From positions 1-64,000 of the forward strand of contig NZ_SAXY01000063.1 in NCBI RefSeq assembly GCF_008016535.1: 64,000 nt of DNA, written 5' to 3'. The stretch comes from Brachyspira pilosicoli (GTDB lineage Bacteria; Spirochaetota; Brachyspiria; Brachyspirales; Brachyspiraceae). A program made the position numbers and the translations under genes. This document shows, piece after piece, positions 55,993 through 64,000 of the stretch (position 1 is the stretch's first letter; each line of letters begins with the position of its first letter). The notes beneath the pieces are model-generated. The model worked only from the letters and a program-made list of their open reading frames with translations, did not search any database and was not told the DNA's origin.

Positions 55993-57930
55993 ATGAATTA
56001 TATTTTTCATAGCGTAATTATAGAATTAGGCGTATCTACAATAGCAGCTGCTATAGCATTAGTCGCTATAATAGTGCATTTTTATATATTTTTCAAACTA
56101 TATGGAGAAACTCAGTTAATAGCATTGTTTCTTTCTATATTGTGTTTTATTTTTACACTTTCAGAGACAATAAATATAATAGTTTCGTTATCTATACAAG
56201 ATGTAAAATTATCTCTTTTAATGTATAAAATAGAACAAATAGCAATATCATTAACCATACTTCCATGGATTAGATATGTAAAAACTACTTTAAAACTGAA
56301 TGATAAATTACACTCTTTTTTAGATAGAGCAGAAAGTGTAGCTATATTTTTATTTATGGTAATATTAGTTATTGCTTTAATATATTCACAATTATTTGTA
56401 TCTACAACAGAAGTAATTACTACATTAAATAGTTCTGCTGCTAATAGTGTAAAAATAAGAGGAGCAATAGGACCTATATATATTTTTAGAGATTTTATCT
56501 TTTCAGTTTATAGTGTAATAATAATATGTATGCTGTTTTATGAAATATTTGTTAATAAGATATATCAAGTTAATATAGGTGTATTAGTGTTGGTATCTCT
56601 TATATCATTAGCATTTTTTGATGATTTTAATGGAATTTCTACTTATTCAAAATATTCTAGTAATTATCTACTGTTTCCAGCTTTTTCTTTTTCTAGATTT
56701 TCTTTAGTTTATATGATTTTTAATATTTTTTCAGTTTATGGTTATACTGTTAATTTTATTAATACAGTTTATAAGAAATCTGATTCTAAAGATTATGATT
56801 TGGAATCAATTAAAGCTCAAGATGCTATTATTATTAACACAGCAATTAATACTTTATCAAAATTGCTTGAGTTTAAAGAACATTTTCATAGTCTTGTAGG
56901 TACTTTAGTAGATAAGGTGAAAAATACAAATTTATCTGTTAATAATTTAAAAGGCGAAATAGCTAAAGTAATAGATAATACTAATGAGTTTATTACTATA
57001 GAAAATTTCCAAGTAAATGACGGTAATACAAATATAGAAAAGATAGAACAGCTTATAGAAACATACCCTAATTTACAAGTTAGTTCTGAAATTCAAAAAA
57101 ATATGCTTGAGGAATATATCAATATATTGCAGGAATCGGTAAAAGAAGTTTATGTTTTACAATCCGAGAGCGTTCATATATTAAGAAGTTTTGAAGAGTT
57201 TCAATCTAATATAGAAAAAGAAAGAAATGCTATAATAAAAATATTAGATAAGGCTTTGATATTCAATCAATTATCTTTTCAAATAAATAAGATATTATCA
57301 TTTATGACGAATATGCAAGATAAAGTAAAAACGCTCTCTATTAATTCTAGTATACAGGCTTCAAAATCCGGAGAATGGTATCATAACTTTAATGTAGTTT
57401 CTAAAGAGGTTTCTGAGTTGGTAGTGGAGACAGGAAATATTACTCAAAATATGCAAAAACTTTTATTTCAAATAGAAGAGATTTTTAAAAGATACAATTA
57501 TGCAAGTAATAGTATAAAAGCAGGTATTATGGAATTAATACGTGAAACTTCTTCTCATTATAATAGATTAATAAAATTCAATAATACTATGGAAAGACAA
57601 AATGATTATAATATTAATATTATAAAGAGTACAGATAAAATATATAATTCCATATCCGACATGAGTACTATTATAGTTAATGAAGAAAATGACTTTATGA
57701 ATATAAAAACAAAAATAGAAGAGTTTAATGATTATATATCGGATATATCGCAAAATGCTAATAATCAAAATATTGAGATAAAAAATATTATGAAAGATAT
57801 GAACAAATTAGTTGCTACGAATGAAGATTTTGAAGATATAACAAATAAACTTGATGAAGAAAGTAAAAAATTATTGGAATATTCAGATAATCTAAAAAAA
57901 GTGATTAGTGAATATTCTAAAGTAATATAA
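55993..57930 (+). CDS. 7TM receptor with divergent MCP-like cytoplasmic region (first of two)
   Basis: The protein has 645 residues. Seven membrane helices fill about residues 5-250, with no large periplasmic sensor domain. The rest is helical coiled coil. Near residues 430-475, the stretch MQDKVKTLSINSSIQASKSG then FNVVSKEVSELVVETG recalls the tip of chemoreceptors (QTNLLALNASIEAARAGE, then FAVVA.EVR). Key tip residues are altered (IEA to IQA, ARAGE to SKSGE). It is probably a membrane sensor feeding a CheA/CheW-like or other partner. The next gene is a paralogue 14 bases downstream. Confidence 0.72.
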   Translation: MNYIFHSVIIELGVSTIAAAIALVAIIVHFYIFFKLYGETQLIALFLSILCFIFTLSETINIIVSLSIQDVKLSLLMYKIEQIAISLTILPWIRYVKTTLKLNDKLHSFLDRAESVAIFLFMVILVIALIYSQLFVSTTEVITTLNSSAANSVKIRGAIGPIYIFRDFIFSVYSVIIICMLFYEIFVNKIYQVNIGVLVLVSLISLAFFDDFNGISTYSKYSSNYLLFPAFSFSRFSLVYMIFNIFSVYGYTVNFINTVYKKSDSKDYDLESIKAQDAIIINTAINTLSKLLEFKEHFHSLVGTLVDKVKNTNLSVNNLKGEIAKVIDNTNEFITIENFQVNDGNTNIEKIEQLIETYPNLQVSSEIQKNMLEEYINILQESVKEVYVLQSESVHILRSFEEFQSNIEKERNAIIKILDKALIFNQLSFQINKILSFMTNMQDKVKTLSINSSIQASKSGEWYHNFNVVSKEVSELVVETGNITQNMQKLLFQIEEIFKRYNYASNSIKAGIMELIRETSSHYNRLIKFNNTMERQNDYNINIIKSTDKIYNSISDMSTIIVNEENDFMNIKTKIEEFNDYISDISQNANNQNIEIKNIMKDMNKLVATNEDFEDITNKLDEESKKLLEYSDNLKKVISEYSKVI

Positions 57931-57944
57931 AGGCATAAAAATAT

Positions 57945-59888
57945 ATGAATGTATTAACTAGTTTTATACCGGGATATAATGTTTCTATTATAGAATTACT
58001 AGTACCTATTATTGGTACTTCTATTGTTTTTATATTTATTATGCTTTATACAATGTTGCTTATAAAAACTAGAGAGCGTACTTATATTATAGTAAACTTA
58101 GCACTTTTATTTTTACTTGTATACAATATATTGTCTTTTATTATAATATTTTTAGGCATATCGGGCAGTGATGTTGTATTAGCTTCAGATTTGTATGTAA
58201 TTAATCATATAATATTTTTATTTGTTATTACTTTACTTCCAATTAACAATAGATTTTTCTTAAAAAATAAAAAATTTGTTGGAGGGTTTAGTAATTTAAT
58301 TATATTTACTACTATATTAGTTGCTGCATCTCTTATTATAATTAGTATAATAAATAAAAATACATTTTTTAATACAACTTTAAGAACTTATCCAGATAAG
58401 GCTTTTAGTGTTGTAGGCGGTGGTAATTTTTTTGTTTATCTTACTTATTTAAGCTTAATTATATATGCTATGGCTTTTGTGCCTATGGTAATTGATATAT
58501 TTTTTGGATACAATATAGTTGGAAATACGGTTATTATACTTTCTAATCTTTTGTCTTTTGTTCTTGTAATTACTAATATAGAGATTTTTAATTTAAGAAA
58601 AGATATATATTTTGATAAATTAGATTTAGCGGTGATATTATCCTATTTAATTAGCTCTATTGCTATATTTTCTTCTTTTACAAGAAATGCTTTAGAGTCT
58701 GTAAGAAAGGATACTATATTAAATAATAGATTAAAATCTAATTTAAATATTGTAACTGAGATAAATAAAATATCAGAAAAATTAAACTCTGTAGATAAGA
58801 ATTTTATGGATTCTTCTATGTTTGTTTTTGAGGTAGACAAAGAAAATAAGGATGCTTTAAACATCATAGAAACTAAAATAAATACAGTTATAGATTCAAA
58901 GAATAAATTAATAGATACAAAAGAAAGTAAAAAAAATATTATTAGAGATGGTATAAAGTTTACTAATACCATATTTACTTTTTTTGATAAATATAAAAAT
59001 CAAATGCAAGATCATTTTAGGGCTTTAGCTCAGACTATGTCGAATATGAATGTTTCTAATTTTTCTTATGAGCAAATATCTTCTCTAAATGAGGATTTGA
59101 AGGAAATAAGAAGAAGTATAGAAGATAGTTCTAATAATACTATCATTAATATAAAAAAACATTTTGAAAATTTCAAAGATATAAACAAAGTAACAGAAGA
59201 TATATATGATACTATAGAATATATAAAAAATATGACTAATAAAACTAATTTACTTTCTATAAATGCTGGTATACAGGCATCAAAAGCTGGTGTTTTAGGT
59301 AAGAGTTTTTCTGTTGTATCTAAGGAGATAGGAGTATTGTCTTTTGAGATTTCAAAGGGTACTGCATCTATAGAGAGTATGCTAACAGATATATTTGGCG
59401 GATTGGTTTTAATAGAGAACTCTTCGTTTTATATAGATGAACATTGTAAGAATATAGAAAATGAAACTAAGAAAATACTTGAACAAATAGATGCTTATAG
59501 TAAGAATATAGAAGGACGTATTAGTAAAATTTCTACAGAGTTTGAGAATTTCAAATTATTAGATAAATATAATAATGCCATGTATAAAATAGTAGAAGAG
59601 CAAAATGATATAGTATCTTCTGTAAGGGAAAATATTGTAGCGATGCTTGATATTCAAAATAGTTTAAACTTAAAGATAGATTCTCAGGGTGCTGATATAA
59701 TTAAGATTTTAGGTAATTTCAGCAGAATTATAGAAGTAAAAGACGAGCTTGATGATGTTATAATGAAAATAGGTAATTATTCATCTCTTTCGCATACTTA
59801 TATAGAAACGCTTTCTAATATTATAAGCACTCATAGAAATAAGAGCAGTATTGCTTTTAAACCTATAATAGATTTGTTAAAAAAATAA
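57945..59888 (+). CDS. 7TM receptor with divergent MCP-like cytoplasmic region (second of two)
   Basis: The protein has 647 residues with the same layout as its upstream neighbour: about seven membrane helices (about 10-250) and a long helical tail. The MCP-like tip near residue 435 (KNMTNKTNLLSINAGIQASK, then FSVVSKEIGVLSFEIS) is closer to the canonical motif than in the first copy. The Gly-Lys pair (GVLGKSFSVV) replaces the usual GE.GRGF. The two proteins are similar in design but not closely in sequence, so they may act as a heteromer. The CvpA-like gene follows after 4 bases. Confidence 0.72.
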   Translation: MNVLTSFIPGYNVSIIELLVPIIGTSIVFIFIMLYTMLLIKTRERTYIIVNLALLFLLVYNILSFIIIFLGISGSDVVLASDLYVINHIIFLFVITLLPINNRFFLKNKKFVGGFSNLIIFTTILVAASLIIISIINKNTFFNTTLRTYPDKAFSVVGGGNFFVYLTYLSLIIYAMAFVPMVIDIFFGYNIVGNTVIILSNLLSFVLVITNIEIFNLRKDIYFDKLDLAVILSYLISSIAIFSSFTRNALESVRKDTILNNRLKSNLNIVTEINKISEKLNSVDKNFMDSSMFVFEVDKENKDALNIIETKINTVIDSKNKLIDTKESKKNIIRDGIKFTNTIFTFFDKYKNQMQDHFRALAQTMSNMNVSNFSYEQISSLNEDLKEIRRSIEDSSNNTIINIKKHFENFKDINKVTEDIYDTIEYIKNMTNKTNLLSINAGIQASKAGVLGKSFSVVSKEIGVLSFEISKGTASIESMLTDIFGGLVLIENSSFYIDEHCKNIENETKKILEQIDAYSKNIEGRISKISTEFENFKLLDKYNNAMYKIVEEQNDIVSSVRENIVAMLDIQNSLNLKIDSQGADIIKILGNFSRIIEVKDELDDVIMKIGNYSSLSHTYIETLSNIISTHRNKSSIAFKPIIDLLKK

Positions 59889-59892
59889 TAGT

Positions 59893-60348
59893 ATGTTTAA
59901 TAATATTGATATAGTTATAATAATATTTTTAGTATTTGTATTTATTTATGGTTTTTATAGGGGTATTATATCTATCACAATACCAGTAATAGCAATAATA
60001 TCTACTTTTATTATAGCACCAATTATATATAATCATGCCTCTAAATATTTTGAGCATTCTATTATATTAAAAATAGTATCATTTCTTATAAGCTATTCTA
60101 TTATAAGGATAATACTTTCAAAGGCGGCTGATAGTATAAAAAAAGTTTTGAAGATGATATTTTTATCTTGGGTGGATAGGATTCTTGGTGCAATAGTGAT
60201 GCTTTTTATAGTATCTCTTATAATTTCTATTGTATCATATTTTGTACTAAATATGACTGAGTATGGCGGCATTATATATAGCTCAAAGGTTTTAATGTTT
60301 ATATACAATATATTTAATATTAATAATTATATGAATAATTTTGTATAG
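59893..60348 (+). CDS. CvpA-family membrane protein
   Basis: The protein has 151 residues with four to five membrane helices. It begins with the CvpA pattern NNIDIVIIIFLVFVFIYGFY then RGIIS, and carries the WVDRILGAI motif in the second half. CvpA proteins are linked to envelope stress and colicin V production, mechanism unknown. It is the third gene of the receptor operon, ending 7 bases from the convergent MATE gene. Confidence 0.8.
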   Translation: MFNNIDIVIIIFLVFVFIYGFYRGIISITIPVIAIISTFIIAPIIYNHASKYFEHSIILKIVSFLISYSIIRIILSKAADSIKKVLKMIFLSWVDRILGAIVMLFIVSLIISIVSYFVLNMTEYGGIIYSSKVLMFIYNIFNINNYMNNFV

Positions 60349-60355
60349 AAAAAAA

Positions 60356-61741
60356 CTATTCTGTCAATTTTCTCACCCATCTTTCTTTTTTTAGCATTAT
60401 AACACCTATTGTAATTTTTGCGAAGTCTGATAATTTAGCTATACCAAACATAGCAACAGGCCCTACAGCAGTGAATTTTGCAAGTATCAAAGCCAAAGGT
60501 GCAAATATAAGCAAAGACACAGGCACATCCACCGCAAAACCAAATATAGTATCTCCTCCCGCCCTTGAAACAGCAAATTGAGCATTAATATAAGTCCAAA
60601 TAGGCATATATGAAGCTATTAATATTACTAAACTTCTAGTGATACCCTGAGCATCGGGAGTTAATTTTGAAAATATAAAAGGTATTAATAGTGTAGAAGA
60701 CATTTGCACAAGTCCAACTACAGCCCCCGCTATAACAGAGCCATTTAATATCCACTTTGCTTTATTTCTTGCATCTTCAAGTTCTCCCCTTCCAAGTGTT
60801 CCCCCAACTACAACCATAGTAGATACAAATATACCCTGAAATACTAAATAAAATATATTAGCTATAGTAAAACCCGAAGCCATACCCGCAACAGTTTCAG
60901 CACCTCCTCTGCTATTGTAAAGTGCTGTCATAAACATCTCGCTAAGTCCCCAGCTTATCTCGCTTAAAAATATTAAACTAGATTTTTTTAACATAGAATA
61001 AAATACATTAAGTTTAACTTTTAATATTTCTCTAGTTCTCACATAAAACTTTTCTTTATGCAGTTTGATGTATGCTATAAATAAAATCATCTCTATTATT
61101 CTAGCAATTAGAGTGGCAATAGCAGCACCAGTTTCTTCAAGTCTAGGAGCTCCAAAGTTTCCGTATATTAGAATATAGTTTCCAATAGTATTACAAAATG
61201 TAGCTATTACTGATATTATAAGAGGTATATGCGGTTTGCCTATTTCTCTGTAAGAAGTTCCTATTGCTCCAGAAATGGATATTGGTATAAAAGTGAATGC
61301 TATTATACTCATATATTTAGTGCTTGAAGCTAATATTGCCTCTTGTGAATTGTTGCCGTTTGTCATTAAACGCATAAATATTTCAGGGTTTACAAGCATT
61401 AATATCATATATATAGTAGATATAGTAAAAGGAAGTATTACTTTAAATCTAAAAGCTTGCTGCATACCTTCTTTATTTTCAGCCCCAGCATTTTGTGCCA
61501 TATATATTCCGCCCGCACCATAACATGTATTAAGTATTACTAAATATATAAAATTAAGCTGATTAGATACATTTACAGCAGCCATCTTTATATCACCAAG
61601 TTCCGCCACCATAAAATTATCTATTAATGACACCATTCCCATTATAAGTTGCTGAAGCATTACAGGCACAGCAATAGAAATGCATAATTTATAAAAATCC
61701 CAATTTCCAAAAAAATTATTTTTAGTTAAACTATTATTCAT
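60356..61741 (-). CDS. MATE-family efflux transporter
   Basis: The protein has 461 residues and 12 predicted membrane helices in two halves. MATE signatures: IAVPVMLQQLIMGMVSLIDN near residue 18 and 'ARIIEMILF' in the central part. It exports drugs or metabolites against Na or H. It resembles the NorM/DinF-like groups of anaerobes; the substrate is unknown. Single gene. Confidence 0.93.
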   Translation of the reverse strand: MNNSLTKNNFFGNWDFYKLCISIAVPVMLQQLIMGMVSLIDNFMVAELGDIKMAAVNVSNQLNFIYLVILNTCYGAGGIYMAQNAGAENKEGMQQAFRFKVILPFTISTIYMILMLVNPEIFMRLMTNGNNSQEAILASSTKYMSIIAFTFIPISISGAIGTSYREIGKPHIPLIISVIATFCNTIGNYILIYGNFGAPRLEETGAAIATLIARIIEMILFIAYIKLHKEKFYVRTREILKVKLNVFYSMLKKSSLIFLSEISWGLSEMFMTALYNSRGGAETVAGMASGFTIANIFYLVFQGIFVSTMVVVGGTLGRGELEDARNKAKWILNGSVIAGAVVGLVQMSSTLLIPFIFSKLTPDAQGITRSLVILIASYMPIWTYINAQFAVSRAGGDTIFGFAVDVPVSLLIFAPLALILAKFTAVGPVAMFGIAKLSDFAKITIGVIMLKKERWVRKLTE

Positions 61742-61829
61742 TTTTATATACTCAAAAAATTATATTTATTTTAGACACAATATATTATTACAGGTTATTT
61801 ATTTGTCAATATAGGATTAATATTAATTG

Positions 61830-62296
61830 TGTTTAGGAGTATGAGATATTGGACATTTTTTAGTATAAAAAAAGCAGTATCCTTGTTATAATATTTTGAA
61901 CAAAAAATAAATAAAGGATACTACTATGAAAAGAGATTATAGCACAGAATTTAAATTATTTATAGTGGATGAAGCATTAAAAACTAAAAATATTAAAAGA
62001 TTTTTAAAGATAGAAAGAATAAATAAATCCACTTTTTATACTTGGCTTAAGAAATATAAAGACACTGGAACTGTCGCTAATTTTAGTACTAAGCCAAAAA
62101 CTTCTCCAAATATCTTTAATAATCAAGAAGCTATTAATTTAATTATTAAACTCTATACTGAAGAGTATAGGGGAAAACATTATATTAAAGCATATTTGAA
62201 CCGTGAAGGCATTAAGATAGGTGTTACAGCTATAGAGAATGTACTAAAAAGAAATAATCTTTGGAGATACAAAATAAAAAAGAAAAAGAAGAAGAA
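61830..62296 (+). mobile_element. Truncated IS481-like element C, joined to an IS1595 remnant
   Basis: It starts with the inverted-repeat end tgtttaggagtatgagatat shared with element A (complement, ending 15679), followed by the same upstream leader. The element stops inside the transposase basic region at 62281-62296 and continues as IS1595-type sequence. No right end is present. Confidence 0.85.
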
Positions 62297-62315
62297 ATTT
62301 TCAATGGAGAAATAG
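61926..62315 (+). pseudogene. Truncated IS481-like transposase C fused to IS1595 sequence
   Basis: The open frame gives 129 residues. Residues 1-120 nearly match transposase A (KRDYSTEFKLFIVDEALKTK, to NLWRYKIKKKKK). After the Lys-rich stretch it enters an IS1595 fragment in the wrong frame and stops (KKFSMEK). The integrase core and both catalytic Asp residues are lost, so it cannot be a functional transposase, though the DNA-binding part is intact. Confidence 0.88.
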
Positions 62316-62455
62316 AAGCAGATGAGAGTTATTTTGGCGGTAAAAGAAAAGGAAAAAGAGGCAGAGGAGCTTGCATATAAAATACCAGTATTTGGTTTAT
62401 TAAAAAGAGGCGGAAAAGTATATGTAAAAATAATAAATAATACTTATAGGTAAAA
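62281..62455 (+). pseudogene. IS1595-type transposase internal fragment
   Basis: Read in successive frames, it gives FNGEIEADESYFGGKRKGKR, then KIPVFGLLKRGGKVYVKII. This is the middle of the same transposase type as at 63102-63773. It keeps the DESYFGG motif that is destroyed there and shares with it the same one-base frameshift (gcttgcat for gctgcat). Neither end of the element is present. Confidence 0.85.
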
Positions 62456-62547
62456 AAAAGTATGTTATATATTGACTTACAAAATATATTTATTATACTA
62501 GATAATGTAAAAAATATGTTTTCTTTAAAATCTTAAGGAGTTGTACT

Positions 62548-63042
62548 ATGAGTAAAATAGAAAATCATCCACATATTGATGAGCATGTTATTAATTTATT
62601 AAGGGCAGCTATTGAACATAGAGCTACTTGGATGGCTTTAATGTATGAAGAAGCTGAAAAAATGGGTATTGATGCTGAAAAAATGGCAAGAGCAGCTATA
62701 AGAAAATGCGGTCATATTCATGGTAATAATATAAAAAATAATATGTCAGATAAAAATAGTTTAGATAATTTTGGAAATTCATTCGTAAATCCAGAAACAA
62801 TCAAAAATTTTGAAATGAATTTTGTAGGTAGGGATAATGATAAACTACATATAGAATTTAATTATTGTCCTTTAGTTAGTGCTTGGAAAAAATTAGGTTT
62901 AAGTGATGAAAAGATTGCTTTATTATGTGATATAGCAATGGATGGTGATAGGGGTATAGCTGAAGAAATGGGCTATAAATTTACAGTAGGTGATACAATT
63001 TCTAAATGTAATAAAATATGTAGTGTTCATTTTGATAAATAA
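62548..63042 (+). CDS. L-2-amino-thiazoline-4-carboxylic acid hydrolase-family protein
   Basis: The protein has 164 residues. The family block YCPLVSAWKKLGLSDEKIAL then LCDIAMDGD lies in the second half. The C-terminus (FTVGDTISKCNKICSVHF) ends with the usual Cys-rich GD..SKC pattern, and the N-terminal helical part contains RAAIEHRATWMALMYEEA. The named reaction (ATC to cysteine precursor) is proven for few members, so the true role may differ. An aaggag ribosome site precedes the ATG. It lies between an IS1595 remnant and a full-length IS1595 copy. Confidence 0.82.
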   Translation: MSKIENHPHIDEHVINLLRAAIEHRATWMALMYEEAEKMGIDAEKMARAAIRKCGHIHGNNIKNNMSDKNSLDNFGNSFVNPETIKNFEMNFVGRDNDKLHIEFNYCPLVSAWKKLGLSDEKIALLCDIAMDGDRGIAEEMGYKFTVGDTISKCNKICSVHFDK

Positions 63043-63061
63043 TTTTTAATATTAATTTTTT

Positions 63062-63790
63062 GGGGCTGTCCTAGATAACTTAAATTTGTTAAAATTAAAG
63101 TATGAAACGCAGTAAATTAAGTCAAGATAAACAATTAAAATTAATAGAACATTTTGTAGCAGGAACCACAGCAAGAACTACATCAGTTTTAGTTGGTGTT
63201 AATAAAACTACAGCTTCGTATTATTTTTTAAGATTAAGAGAATTAATATTTGAATATGAGAAAGAAAAAGAAGAAGAAGTTTTTAATGGAGAAATAGAAG
63301 CAGATGGCACCGCAAGGGTGTACTTCGTAAAGTTATTTTGGAGGCAAAAGAAAAGGAAAAAGAGGCAGAGGAGCTTGCATATAAAATACCAGTGTTTGGT
63401 TTATTAAAAAGAGGCGGAAAAGTATATATAAAAATAATAAATAATACTAAAATTAATGCCTATTATTAGGCAAAAAGTACAGCCAGATAGTATAGTTTAT
63501 TCAGATTATTATCATAGTTATGATGTATTAGATGTCTCTGAATTTAAACACTTTAGAATTAATCATAGTGAAAAGTTTGCTGAAGAAAAGAACCATATTA
63601 ATGGTATAGAGAACTTTTGGAATCAAGCAAAGAGACATCTTCGTAAATTTAATGGAATACCAAAAGAACATTTTCACTTATTTATTAAAGAGTGTCAATT
63701 TAGATTTAATAATCCAAAAGTTGAAAAACAGTTGGAAATTATATATAATTTAGCAAGAAAGGAGCTTTTTTAGTTATCTAGGACAGCCCC
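63062..63790 (+). mobile_element. IS1595-type element with decayed transposase
   Basis: The terminal inverted repeats ggggctgtcctagataact and its complement are perfect over 19 bases. The 8-base target repeat aatttttt lies at 63054-63061 and 63791-63798, as expected for IS1595. The single transposase gene is broken. The copy stands 23 bases before the start codon of the next gene. Confidence 0.92.
63102..63773 (+). pseudogene. IS1595 (ISXO2-type) transposase, broken by insertion and frameshifts
   Basis: The first part (MKRSKLSQDKQLKLIEHFVA, then TTARTTSVLVGVNKTTASYY) is the helix-turn-helix N-terminus. At 63307-63330 a 24-base GC-rich segment replaces two bases of the DESYFGG motif. A one-base frameshift follows near 63380 (gcttgcat), and a further small deletion near 63452 shifts the frame again. 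The C-terminus is open from 63456 (MPIIRQKVQPDSIVYSDYYH, then HINGIENFWNQAKRHLRKFN) to ARKELF. It cannot transpose by itself but its ends are intact, so it may be moved in trans. Confidence 0.9.
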
Positions 63791-63813
63791 AATTTTTTTA
63801 TAAGGATTAGAAA

Positions 63814-64000
63814 ATGAAAAAAATATGTTATTTCTTTATTATAAGTGTATTTTTATTTTTAATAGGTTGTTCTGGTGGGGCATCAAATAATGATGTTATA
63901 AAAATAGCTGTTGCAGGTCCTATGACAGGTGATAATGCTGAATATGGTATTGGTTTTAGAAATGCAGCTGAACTTATGGCAAAAAAATGGAATGATAATG
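63814..64000 (+). CDS. Branched-chain amino acid ABC transporter substrate-binding lipoprotein (partial)
   Basis: The first 62 residues are seen; the gene runs off the window. A lipobox (LIGC) follows a short hydrophobic signal. The mature start VIKIAVAGPMTGDNAEYGI then GFRNAAELMAKKW is the N-terminus of LivJ/LivK-type (Peripla_BP_6) binding proteins. The aagga ribosome site lies between the gene and the IS1595 element, which ends 23 bases upstream and has probably displaced the native promoter. Confidence 0.85.
   Translation, partial: MKKICYFFIISVFLFLIGCSGGASNNDVIKIAVAGPMTGDNAEYGIGFRNAAELMAKKWNDN

Overview
The window looks like a chromosomal segment of a Brachyspira-type spirochaete. The evidence is the very AT-rich coding sequence with heavy Lys/Asn/Ile use, the secreted ankyrin-repeat proteins, a spirochaete-type LptD, many small lipoproteins and GC-rich dispersed repeats in the gaps between genes. 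The genus is inferred from these traits. No rRNA, tRNA or CRISPR array was seen.

Layout. (1) 1-9.2 kb: the 3' end of an IS1595-type element, a small TonB-receptor-like barrel, then on the minus strand ispF, squalene synthase and tspO, followed by a tetR-tolC-RND efflux operon with no adaptor gene. (2) 9.2-14.6 kb: a broken merR gene behind a MerR-type promoter, then cyclophilin-like lipoprotein, aldo/keto reductase, flavodoxin and cupin genes, two tandem duplicate lipoproteins and a perfect (gctgtga)10 tract. (3) 14.6-23.3 kb: three mosaic IS481-like elements and an IS5 remnant around a glycerate locus (CdaR regulator, MBL hydrolase, GntP permease, glycerate kinase). (4) 23.4-33.9 kb: a DegT aminotransferase, a NagZ lipoprotein preceded by a degenerate paralogue, an HTH protein, formimino-THF cyclodeaminase, a replication-type HTH protein, a PepSY-like protein, folC and a frameshifted GT-C-like membrane protein. 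GC-rich repeats fill the gaps. (5) 33.9-42.5 kb: housekeeping genes der-plsY, greA, and rpmF-plsX-fabH-like-rnfCDG. (6) 42.9-51.5 kb: two ankyrin proteins, lptD and tyrS on the minus strand. (7) 51.7-60.3 kb: pheS-pheT-phosphoribosyltransferase, then two tandem 7TM receptors with MCP-like cytoplasmic regions and a CvpA-like gene. (8) 60.3-64 kb: a MATE transporter, an IS481/IS1595 chimera, an ATC-hydrolase-family gene, a broken IS1595-type element and the start of a branched-chain amino acid binding lipoprotein.

How genes work together. ispF (MEP pathway) next to squalene synthase and TspO suggests isoprenoid/sterol-type lipid handling. plsX, plsY and a FabH-like protein belong to phospholipid synthesis. 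tyrS-lptD-ankyrin forms one tight minus-strand run. The two receptors and the CvpA-like protein form one tight plus-strand run. The most unusual signals are module shuffling among the IS481-like transposases, repeats with a GC-rich unit nested in hairpin loops, the active-site-less FabH and NagZ paralogues, and the twin 7TM/MCP-like receptors.
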